The translations under genes were made by a program, and so were the position numbers. The notes beneath the pieces were generated by a model. The model was not told the DNA's origin. It saw only the letters and a list, made by a program, of their open reading frames with translations, and did no database searches. This document shows, one piece after another, positions 7,206-14,989 of a stretch of DNA of 64,000 nt. Source of the DNA: GCA-003244245 sp052390115 (lineage in GTDB: Bacteria > Actinomycetota > Actinomycetes > Mycobacteriales > Pseudonocardiaceae). Position 1 is the stretch's first letter. Every line of letters starts with the position of its first letter. Location of the stretch: positions 73,840-137,839 of the forward strand of contig JBQTHE010000023.1 of assembly GCA_052390115.1 (NCBI GenBank), in the 5' to 3' direction.

Positions 7206-10073
7206 ATCGGGCGCGGCAACCGGTCGAGAGTGGCCAGCACTGCGTCGAGTCCGGCCGCCGCACCGCGGCGCCAGGCGGTGTCGAAAGCTGCGTCGCCCAG
7301 GGCGGCCCGCGCTGCCGCGCTGATCCGGTCGACGTCGATGCGCTCAGCCGGTGGCAATGGTCGGTCGACGGACCGCCGGGCCGTGTCGGCGGCTCCCAGC
7401 AGCCACCCGGCGCGGTCATGATGGCCGGTCAACACGTCCGCACCGGCAAGCCCTTCCAGCGCCAGCGCGATGGCGCGGGGGTCGCCAGAGACCCGCGCGG
7501 AGCCGAGGCCCTCCAGGTGCCGGGCGCGAGCCGCCACGGGGTCGCCGCGAAGCTCGGCGACGAAGCCGAGCTCAGCTGCGACGAACGCCATACCGGGGTG
7601 GAAGCCCGCGACGCGGTGCGCGTCGAGGACCTCTGCCAGCTGCGTTTCGGCGGTCTCCAGCCGGCCCTGCCGCCGGGCGATCATGCCCAGACCGGCTTGG
7701 GCGAAGCTGGCGCCGGGCTCGAAGGCCTGCTCGCGGGCCAGCCGCAGGGCTCGCTCGTGCAACGCCACCGCGGCCGGGTAATCGGTGGTCAGCACGGCGA
7801 GTCGGCCCAGACGACCCAGCTGCTGGGTGACCACCGGCCACAGCCCGAGTTCTTCAGCTCGCCGCAGCCCGTCGGTGTGTAGCGACGTGGCTTGGTCGTA
7901 GTCGCCCTCGATCTCGGCGAGCACGCCGAGCAGGTCGGCGCTGCGCACCTGGCCCCACCGGTCGCCGACCTCGACGAAAAGCGACCAGCTCTCCTGGCCG
8001 TCGCGGCGAGCGCCGGGCAGCTCGCCGCGGCGCAGCTGTTCCCATCCGCGGATGCTCAACGCCGCGGCCACTCCCCACCGGTCGCCGAGCCGGCGGAAGC
8101 CTGCGAGTGCGTCGGCGACCAGCCGGTTGCCCGACGACGGCTCACCACCGTCAGCCATGACCAGGCCGACCAACCACTGCGCGCGGGCCAACCCCGCCGG
8201 ATCCTCCAGCCCGGCGTAGAGGGAGAGCGCGGCTCGGCCGTGCTCCGCTGTGCCTGTGCTGGTCCGATCATGGGAACCCAGACCGGCCAGCCCTGCCAGC
8301 GCCCCGGCCCGCGCAGCGACGAGCGCCTGGCTATCGGTCGGCAGTGCCGTAGCTGACAGCGCCATCGCCAGCAGGCGGCGGCCCTCGCTATGCCGGCCGC
8401 GAAGGAACCAATACGCGTGCTGCCATCCTCGGCGACGACCAGCGAGCGGTCCACCAACCGCGCCAGTAGGTCGAGCACGTCGGTGCCGTTCTCCGACGCC
8501 GCGCCGACCGCTTCGGCGGCGGCGAGGGTGAACCCGTCCGCGAAGACCCCCAGCCGGCCCAGCATCGCCTGCTCTGGCCCGCTGAGCAGTTCCCAGCTCC
8601 AGTCGACCACGGCGCGCAGCGTCTGCTGCCGGGCCGGCGCGTTCCGGGTGCCGGCGGCGAGCAGCCGGAACCGGTCGTGGAGCCGGGCCGCCAATTCGTG
8701 CACCGGTAGCACCCGCACCCGGGCAGCAGCAAGCTCCAGCGCGAGCGGGAGGCCGTCGAGCCGCCGGCAGATCGCCGCAACCGCCGCCATGTTGCTCGGG
8801 GTGAGCTCGAAGCCCGCCGTCGCGGCGGCCGCACGCTGCACGAACAGTTGTACGGCACTGCAGCGCGCCACCGCGTCCAGATCGTCAGTGACGGCGGGGT
8901 CGGGCAGCTCCAGCGTCGGGACCGGCCACAGCAGCTCGCCCGACAGCCCCAGCGGTTCCCGGCTCGTAGCGAGGATTCGCACCCCGGGTACGGATCGCAG
9001 CAGCAGTTCGGCCAGCTCGGCCACCGCATCGATCACCTGCTCGCAGTTGTCCAGCACGAGCAGCAGCTGCTTGTGTCGTAGCGCCGCGATCAGCCGCTCG
9101 GTCAGCTCCTCGGTTCGCCCCGCTGGGGGCACGGTCCGCGCGGCGTCACGGCGGTCTCCAGGGCGAGCCGGGTCTTGCCGACGCCGCCCGGACCGGTCAG
9201 CGTCACCAGCCGGCCGGTGTCGAGCAGCTTGCGCACATCGGCCACTGCGATGGTCCGGCCGACCAGGCTGCTCAGCGGTTGGGACAGGTTCGTGCGGTGG
9301 CGCGCGGGAGGTGCGCGGACGGCCAGCGCCGGATCGTGGGTCAGGATCGCCTGGAGCAGGCGGGCGAGTTCGGGGCCGGGGTCCAAGCCCAGGTGGTCGT
9401 TCAGCTGGGTGCGCAGCTGCTGGTAGCTGTCCAGCGCCTCGGCCTGACGTCCGGCCAGATACAGCGCGCGCATCTGCGCCGCGCGTAACCGCTCGCGCAA
9501 TGGGTGGCTGGCGACCAGCGTGTCGAGCTTGCCGATCAGCGCACCGTGCTCACCGAGCGCGAGTCGGGCCTCGATGTGCTCCTCCAGCGCGGTCAGCCGC
9601 TGCTCCTCGAACCGGGCGATCGCCGGCTGGGCGAAGGAGTCGTCGGCGAAGTCCGCGAGCGCGGGTCCGCGCCAGATCGCCAGCGCGCTCGCCAGCAGCG
9701 CGGCGGTAGCCGCCGGCTCACCCGCGGCGCGGGCCCGGGTGATCAGCGTCTCGAAGCGACCGATGTCCACCGCGTCGGCGGGGACCTGCAGCAGGTAGCC
9801 GGGCGAGCGGGACACCACCAGTGCCCGCGCCCCGGGCTCGGCCTGCTCCAGGGCGCGGCGCAGTTGCGAGACCTTGGCCTGCAACGAGCCGGCCGGGTTG
9901 GTCAGCGGGGTGTCGCCCCAGAGCTCGTCGATGAGCCGGTCCGCCGACACCGGCTCGCCGGTGTGGACGAGCAGATCGGCCAGCAATGCCCGAACCTTGG
10001 CGCCCGGGATCGCCACCGGTGCCCCCTCGTCGGTCCACACCGCGAGCGGGCCGAGCACCCGAACCGCATGAAT
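7166..10073 (-). pseudogene. Broken AfsR/SARP-type regulator (BTAD-NB-TPR)
   Basis: Read on the minus strand, the locus spells one ancestral regulator in three frames. Part one (about 10073 to 9110) has the winged-helix DNA-binding domain (VRVLGPLAVW, the PGAKVRALLADLL helix), the BTAD domain and the P-loop TGPGGVGKTRLA. It then jumps frame and, with about 80 residues missing, resumes at 9132 with Walker B LLLVLDNCEQV, LATSREPLG and LDGLPLALELAAARV. Near 8405 a second deletion removes the post-STAND region and the frame changes into YWFLRGRHSEGRRLLA followed by TPR-like helices to 7166. Such proteins activate antibiotic clusters; none is seen here. No clear ATG or GTG lies before VRVLG, another sign of decay. 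At least two deletions make it non-functional as one protein. Confidence 0.85.
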
Positions 10074-10178
10074 CGACGATAACCGCCTGGGGCAGCGGAC
10101 CGTAAGCCGACGAGCAGCCGACGGTAAGCGCACGTCGGCAGGGTCGAGGCAGGTGAGGCAACAGCTAAGGAGACGACC

Positions 10179-10576
10179 ATGTCGGCAACACACCAGGACA
10201 CCGTCGCGCGCCCGCGGGCAACTGCCTGGCACGTGATCTTGTGGGTCCTCCAGGTCCTCGTCGCGGCGATGTTCTGTTCTCCGGCGGGATGAAGCTGGTC
10301 GGGGCCCAACCGATGGTGGAGCTGTTCAACGAGATCGGTATCGGGCAGTGGTTCCGCTACCTCACCGGCGGACTGGAGATCGTCGGTGCCGTGGCGCTAC
10401 TGATCCCGCGGCTGGTCGCGCACGGTGCGCTGCTGCTGGCCGGCGTGATGGTCGGTGCGGTGATCACCGACCTCCTGCTGGGCGTGAGCCCGCTTTCGGC
10501 GGCAGTTCTTCTCGTCGTCAGCGCGATCATCGCGTGGGGACGTCGTGATCGCTTCCGCGTCGCACTCAGGGTTTGA
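10179..10576 (+). pseudogene. DoxX-like membrane protein with a one-base frameshift
   Basis: An ATG at 10179, preceded by AAGGAGACGACC, starts a DoxX-like protein (residues 1-30 include ATAWHVILWVLQVLVAAMF). At about 10273 the expected continuation LFSGGMKLVGAQPMVELFN lies in the next frame, as if one base had been lost from a ttcctg stretch. From there the DoxX-like sequence is complete: ITGGLEIVGAVALLIPRL-type helices to the stop at 10576, with four membrane segments overall. The rest is undamaged, so the frameshift is recent or is a sequence error. DoxX-like proteins are small quinone-related or thiol-stress membrane proteins of unclear function. Confidence 0.75.
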
Positions 10577-10588
10577 GCGCAACCAGGC

Positions 10589-10858
10589 CCCTACGGTGAC
10601 GCCGTCCTGACCGGTAAGCCGGTCGCCGTGGTGTGTGCCAGTCCGAGCCCCTCTGGCGCTGCAGGAGCGCAAGCCGAGCTCCGGAAGGTTCTGGCGCGCG
10701 CCGGCACCCGGGTCTTCAACGGTGAGCTGTCTGTAGGACATGCCCACGAGGCATTCGGTCCGGACGCTGCGCTGCGAGACCCCGAGCTGGTCCGCGGCCT
10801 CTCCACACTCCTCGGCGACCTGCAGCGAGCGCTGAACCCGATCCACGAGGCAGTTTGA
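10589..10858 (+). pseudogene. N-terminally truncated NADPH-dependent FMN reductase
   Basis: The frame reads GKPVAVVCASPSPSGAAGAQ, then AELRKVLARAGTRVF, GHAHEAFGP and a C-terminal LVRGLSTLLGDLQ. This is the last half of an NAD(P)H:FMN reductase/azoreductase-type flavodoxin-fold protein. The N-terminal half, with the flavin phosphate-binding loop, is missing; doxX ends only 12 bp upstream. No start codon with a ribosome site precedes the remnant. It is best read as a deletion derivative, not a short gene. Confidence 0.65.
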
Positions 10859-10866
10859 CGCTCCAC

Positions 10867-12057
10867 TCACAATGCCTCAGCCAGCTCAATCCGCTGATCC
10901 TGCGGGGTGACCGTGAACCGCCAGCGGTCAGTGCGGGGTTTGCCCTGCTGCACCCACCAGCCGTGGGCGGCCCCGACCTCATCCCACAGCCGCCGAGGGC
11001 CGTGCTGGCGCACCGGGAACTCGTCGTCGCTGGCGTCCGGGGTGAGGTGGATCAGCTTGGCCCAGGAGCCAGACTCGGGATCCAGTAGCCAGAGCACCCC
11101 TACCCCGTCCTTCTCCTCGTAGGGCCAGTACCGCCACTGACATCGCGGCACCCGCTGACCAACGGCGAATTGTGCGCCCTGGTCCCCGGTGACCCAGTAC
11201 GGGTGCAGGTCGGTCATGGTGACCTCGGCTCGGTCCTCGTCGTCGCCGACTACGGCTGCTACGGGTCCACGCCGCTCCCGCTGATCCCGCAACCACATGA
11301 AGCTGCTCTCCGCAACGATGCTGCCACTCGCGCCGCCGTGGTCGTCGACCGTCAATGCCACGAGCGCACCGATATAGCTGTTGGCCCACGGCACCAGCAC
11401 CCTGCCGCCGGGTCGGGTCTGCTCTATCCAAGAATACGGGATATGCCGCACGGCGGCTGTGGCGATGATCCGGTTGTACGGGGCGCCTGGCGGGTGCCCG
11501 AGAGCGCCGTCGCCGGTGACTACCCCGACCTCGCCATAGCCGGTGTCGGACAGCGCCTTACGCGCCTGGGCCGCCACATCGGGATCGACCTCGATGCTGG
11601 TCACGTGCGCGGCACCGAGCCGGTGGGCGAGCAGTGCCGCGTTATAGCCGGTACCGGCGCCGATCTCCAGGATCCGATGCCCCGAAGCCGCGTCCAGCGC
11701 GGCCAGCATCACCGCGACCATGATGGGAGATGACGCCGAACTGGTCGGCATCGCCCCACCCAGACCCGGTCCCGCTGGACGTCCGTCATCGATCTGGGTG
11801 ATCACCGCATCGTCGGCGTAGGCCAGCTCCAGCCACCGGTCCGGATCGTCATCCCGGTGCAGCGGCAGCAATGTCGGTCCGTTGCCGTCATTGTCGAGCC
11901 ACACGGTGTTCGGGATATACCGGTGCCGGGGCACGGCCGCCAGCGCCGGCCGCCACGGCGCCAACGGCGCCTCCCACTGGGCCAGGTAGGTGTTCGCCGC
12001 CAACCGCTGAACCATCCGCGCCCGCAGCTCGCCGGGGTCGATCCGCGGTCCGGTCAT
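10867..12057 (-). CDS. PIMT-family O-methyltransferase, possible RiPP-modifying enzyme
   Basis: The 396-residue protein is a protein-L-isoaspartate O-methyltransferase (PCMT) homologue with long flanks. The typical PIMT substrate loop PTSSASSPIMVAVML (104-118) is followed by motif I ILEIGAGTGYNAALLAHRL (129-147), VTSIEVDPDVA and a PPGAPYNRIIATAA block. Housekeeping PIMT is about 210 residues; here about 180 extra C-terminal residues (FMWLRDQRERRG to the end) match the enlarged PIMTs of actinobacterial peptide-modification loci. Known relatives act in ATP-grasp peptide systems and in imiditide biosynthesis, where an Asp is methylated and cyclised to aspartimide. The ATG overlaps the stop of a 43-codon Asp-rich ORF (ATGA), so the two are translationally coupled. 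No ATP-grasp gene is nearby. The family call is firm; the peptide-modifying role is inference. Confidence 0.85.
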   Translation of the reverse strand: MTGPRIDPGELRARMVQRLAANTYLAQWEAPLAPWRPALAAVPRHRYIPNTVWLDNDGNGPTLLPLHRDDDPDRWLELAYADDAVITQIDDGRPAGPGLGGAMPTSSASSPIMVAVMLAALDAASGHRILEIGAGTGYNAALLAHRLGAAHVTSIEVDPDVAAQARKALSDTGYGEVGVVTGDGALGHPPGAPYNRIIATAAVRHIPYSWIEQTRPGGRVLVPWANSYIGALVALTVDDHGGASGSIVAESSFMWLRDQRERRGPVAAVVGDDEDRAEVTMTDLHPYWVTGDQGAQFAVGQRVPRCQWRYWPYEEKDGVGVLWLLDPESGSWAKLIHLTPDASDDEFPVRQHGPRRLWDEVGAAHGWWVQQGKPRTDRWRFTVTPQDQRIELAEAL

Positions 12058-12185
12058 CGATCGTGCTTGTTGGGGTCCGGAGGCGGCGGCACCGGACGGG
12101 GCGGATCCGGCCTTCCATCACGTGTGTTGTCTTCCTGACGGTGCTTGCCGTCGTCGTCCTTATCGTTGTCGTCGTCCTTGCCCAT
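12054..12185 (-). CDS. Asp- and Pro-rich 43-residue peptide, candidate RiPP precursor
   Basis: This short reading frame starts at ATG 12185, 6 nt after AGGAGAGG, one of the best ribosome sites in the window, and its TGA overlaps the ATG of the methyltransferase gene. The peptide begins MGKDDDNDKDDDGKHRQEDN and ends with a proline-rich stretch (RPDPPRPVPPPPDP) and a basic tail (NKHDR). It has eleven Asp residues, including two Asp-Gly pairs (12-13 and 23-24). Asp-Gly is the dipeptide most prone to succinimide formation. An acidic peptide coupled to a PIMT homologue is the arrangement reported for imiditides, as I recall it. It has no signal peptide and no Cys, Ser or Thr cluster (a single Thr), so lanthipeptide chemistry is unlikely. 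It could instead be a small acidic accessory protein. Confidence 0.68.
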   Translation of the reverse strand: MGKDDDNDKDDDGKHRQEDNTRDGRPDPPRPVPPPPDPNKHDR

Positions 12186-12211
12186 GATTCATCCTCTCCT
12201 AAGACCGGGGC

Positions 12212-12442
12212 TCATAGGGCCGTGCCCATACGGCCAGGGTCGGGCAGGTCTGCGGCAACGCCAGCTACGCATGGGATGCATAGATCGCCCCATGGTCGAT
12301 CTTTGGGGTCTAAACCTTCAGTGGCGAGCCGGAAGCCGCACAGGGTTTCGACCGAACCGTTCGCTCGGTCAAGGTCTCTTGGCTCTATGGCGTGGACCTT
12401 GCCGCTAGGAGACGCTGCCCACTTCAACTCTGGCATGGTCAC
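12212..12442 (-). CDS. Small zinc-ribbon-like protein
   Basis: The product (76 residues) has the pattern of small actinobacterial zinc-finger proteins: KWAASPSGKVHAI with a His near residue 17, TLCGF at about 33-37 and LCIPCV at about 54-59, so one His and three Cys could bind zinc. It ends 26 bp before the ATG of the Asp-rich peptide gene on the same strand, so the three genes (zinc protein, peptide, methyltransferase) probably form one transcript. Such proteins are common beside XRE regulators in Pseudonocardiales, but no activity is known to me. It may bind nucleic acid or help regulate the locus. Confidence 0.7.
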   Translation of the reverse strand: MTMPELKWAASPSGKVHAIEPRDLDRANGSVETLCGFRLATEGLDPKDRPWGDLCIPCVAGVAADLPDPGRMGTAL

Positions 12443-12689
12443 TGCTCGGCTCCCACCGGCCCGTCAGCGCTTGTCATACTTGGGCCTCCTCTGTTGTTCC
12501 CCGTTGCGGAGTGGGTGGTCGGCACCGGGAAGGGCGGAGCAAATCGGCACCCATCCCGGTGCCCATGAACAGCCTGGTCGGCGACCGTCTCAAGCACGAC
12601 GACCCGAGCACGCACTCGATGTGCGCTCCGGATGCACCCGTGGCCGGTAGGGTCGAGGCTAACTACACGCCTGATCCCGGGGAGTCACC

Positions 12690-14279
12690 GTGACGACGAC
12701 CGTGCGTCAGTGGACGGGCCTCGAAGCCAAGGCTTTGCGGGCCGCGCTGCGTATGACGATGCACGAGTTCGCCGGCTATCTCGGTGTTGCTGCGCGGACC
12801 GTCGCCAAGTGGGAGGCGCGTGGCGGTGACATCCAGCCAATGTCTCAGACTCAGGCCATCCTGGACACGGCGCTGGCGAAAGCATCCGGCGATGTCCAGA
12901 CCCGCTTTAGTGCCGCAGTCAGCGACTTGCTCGCCATCAGGACTACCGCTGCCGATACCGTCAGCGTTGATGCAGATGCCCCAACGTTCTCATCAGCACC
13001 GACTCCTCAGAGCGGCATACTGCTGCCAGTCGTGATCGACGGTCGTCAAATCTTGCTGCCGTTGGACGCGGCCGCTGTAGCCGGTCGAGGCCTGGCATTG
13101 GCAATGAACCTAGTTCCATCGCTCCGTGACCCCTCCCTGCTTGAGGCCAAGCCGGCCAACGTGGAGCGAGCCTACGAGCTGTATCTGCGGGGTCAAGGGC
13201 TGTTAGCCACTAACGAGAAGCAGCGGGTCGAAGCTGCCACGACCTTGCTGGACCGCGCCCTCGATATCGATCCATGCTTCGCCCGAGCCCAAGCCGCTCG
13301 TGGTTATGCCCAGTGGCGGAAGTATTTCTCCGGGTGGGAGTCGGATCTATCGACACTGGAACGAGCGCTCGGCGACGTCGACGCCGCGCTACGGCTCGAT
13401 CCCGACTCCATCGGTGCCCACACTACGCTCATCCGCATCTGCTGGGACATGGGCTGGCACGAAAGAGCGCTGGAGATCGGTCGAGCGATGTACGAGAAGA
13501 ACTCTGGCAGTCTGGACGCCGCGCTCGCGTTCGCTCGCGCGCTGAACAACGGCGGTATGGCCGAGGTAGCCCTGCCACTGACCCGGGCAGTCCTCCAGGT
13601 GGACCCGACCAACCCCACTGCTTTGAAGTTGCTCATCTGGAACCATCTGATGGTTGGTGACTACCCCTCCGCCTTGGAGGTGGCGCGCCTTTACCTGCCC
13701 ACCTATCCGCGAGACTCCAACACTCGCTGGGCGGTCGCGTTGGCTCACCTCGGCGGTGGCGATCTCCACGAAGCCATTCGCACTGCCCAAGACGCTGTCG
13801 ATGCAGACCCCGACGACGTCACGGTCTGGAATCTGCTTGGCTATCTACATCGTCTTGGTGATGACAAGGCCGCCGCGCAATATGCCTGGTTAAGGGGAAT
13901 CGAGCACATCGATAGAGACGCTGGGACAGGGACCCAGCACAACCTGCGCGTGCAGTCGTGGCTTGCGAACATCGAGGCGTGCGTGGGTCACACCGAGCAA
14001 GCACGCGCGAAGGTCGCACGGTTGACTGAGGCCGAGCCGCACAATGGGTACCTCAAGTACCGGCTCACGCACGTGCTGGCGGAGTTGGGCGACACCGAGG
14101 CAGCCATCCGAACCCTGCGCGAGGCGGTACAGGACGGTTTCCTCTCGGCGCAACTGCTGCGCCACGATGAGCGACTGGGGGTGTCCAGCCTTGTTGACCT
14201 AGCGGAATATCGCGAGGTCAGGCGGGCCCTCCAACAGAACGTCGAACGGGTGAAGAACAAATACGCACCCAGCGCGTGA
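12690..14279 (+). CDS. HTH (XRE-like) regulator with TPR array
   Basis: The 529-residue protein begins with an XRE-type helix-turn-helix (about residues 8-60: LRMTMHEFAGYLGVAARTVAKWEARG), a linker, then tetratricopeptide helices from about 150 to the end (for example RAQAARGYAQWRKYF, ALGDVDAALRLDP and AAIRTLREAVQDG). HTH-TPR proteins of this kind often sense peptides or small ligands and control a neighbouring biosynthetic or signalling locus. The GTG start at 12690 follows a GGGGAG site. It is divergent from the zinc protein/peptide/methyltransferase operon across 247 bp and is followed by a deformylase gene 63 bp later, so it is the obvious candidate regulator of this accessory block. Confidence 0.8.
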   Translation: MTTTVRQWTGLEAKALRAALRMTMHEFAGYLGVAARTVAKWEARGGDIQPMSQTQAILDTALAKASGDVQTRFSAAVSDLLAIRTTAADTVSVDADAPTFSSAPTPQSGILLPVVIDGRQILLPLDAAAVAGRGLALAMNLVPSLRDPSLLEAKPANVERAYELYLRGQGLLATNEKQRVEAATTLLDRALDIDPCFARAQAARGYAQWRKYFSGWESDLSTLERALGDVDAALRLDPDSIGAHTTLIRICWDMGWHERALEIGRAMYEKNSGSLDAALAFARALNNGGMAEVALPLTRAVLQVDPTNPTALKLLIWNHLMVGDYPSALEVARLYLPTYPRDSNTRWAVALAHLGGGDLHEAIRTAQDAVDADPDDVTVWNLLGYLHRLGDDKAAAQYAWLRGIEHIDRDAGTGTQHNLRVQSWLANIEACVGHTEQARAKVARLTEAEPHNGYLKYRLTHVLAELGDTEAAIRTLREAVQDGFLSAQLLRHDERLGVSSLVDLAEYREVRRALQQNVERVKNKYAPSA

Positions 14280-14342
14280 CCCGAACAGTGTGGACGGGAC
14301 CGTCCTCTACGCCTAGACGAATACGATGAAGGAGGCCGGCAG

Positions 14343-14897
14343 GTGGAACTCGCCAAGAGCGATCGTGGCTGGATGTCCGGTATCGCCGGCGATGATGTCG
14401 TCACTATCGGCGATCCCCGGCTCAAGGCCGAGACCCAAGCTGTTGACGACGTCCGTGATGCCGCTGAACTCCTTGCGCGCATGGTCGATCGGCTGCGCGA
14501 GTTGAATGGTGCCGGTCTGGCCGCTCCGCAGATCGGTGCCTCTGTCAAGGTGATTGTTGTCGAGGTCAGAAAGACCGATGTGTTCCCCGACCGTCCGACG
14601 TCCCCGCTGCTACGGATGATCAATCCAGTGGTTGTGGAACAGTCCGGGACGACCGCGACTGGCTGGGAGGGCTGCTTCAGCGTGCCCGGGTTCATGGGCC
14701 TTGTGCCACGAGCCGAAACCATCACCGTCGAATACATTTCAGCGGAGGGTGCCGATGTCAGGGAGCAATACTCTGGGTATGTGGCCAGGGTGATCCAACA
14801 CGAGATCGACCACCTCAACGGCGTCGAGTTCGTTGACCGGATGACATCAATGAATAGTCTGACAACGGTAACGAACTACTTAGAGTTTCATCGGTGA
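14343..14897 (+). CDS. def: Peptide deformylase (accessory copy)
   Basis: Peptide deformylase removes the N-formyl group from new polypeptides. All three family motifs are present in the 184 residues: GAGLAAPQIG (motif 1), EGCFSVPG (motif 2, with the metal Cys; the usual Leu is Phe) and QHEIDHLNG (motif 3, HExxH). The C-terminus is short, ending soon after FVDRM. The N-terminal extension before VVTIGDPRL is unusual, and a start at ATG 14373 would shorten it. The gene follows the HTH-TPR regulator in the accessory block, not the fmt or rpsB neighbourhood typical of housekeeping def. It may therefore be a second, specialised copy, perhaps acting on a locus-encoded peptide. That role is a guess. 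Confidence 0.9.
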   Translation: MELAKSDRGWMSGIAGDDVVTIGDPRLKAETQAVDDVRDAAELLARMVDRLRELNGAGLAAPQIGASVKVIVVEVRKTDVFPDRPTSPLLRMINPVVVEQSGTTATGWEGCFSVPGFMGLVPRAETITVEYISAEGADVREQYSGYVARVIQHEIDHLNGVEFVDRMTSMNSLTTVTNYLEFHR

Positions 14898-14989
14898 TCG
14901 CTACGCTGGGAGTTCGGTGAGGACGACTCGATCCGGGCGCTTCTCGCCGGGCAGACCCACCATACTGCCTGCGTGACAGTGTAATAAGT

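Noticed and set aside
8390..9709. A 439-codon open frame on the plus strand
   Set aside because: Ser/Arg-rich antisense shadow of the SARP pseudogene.
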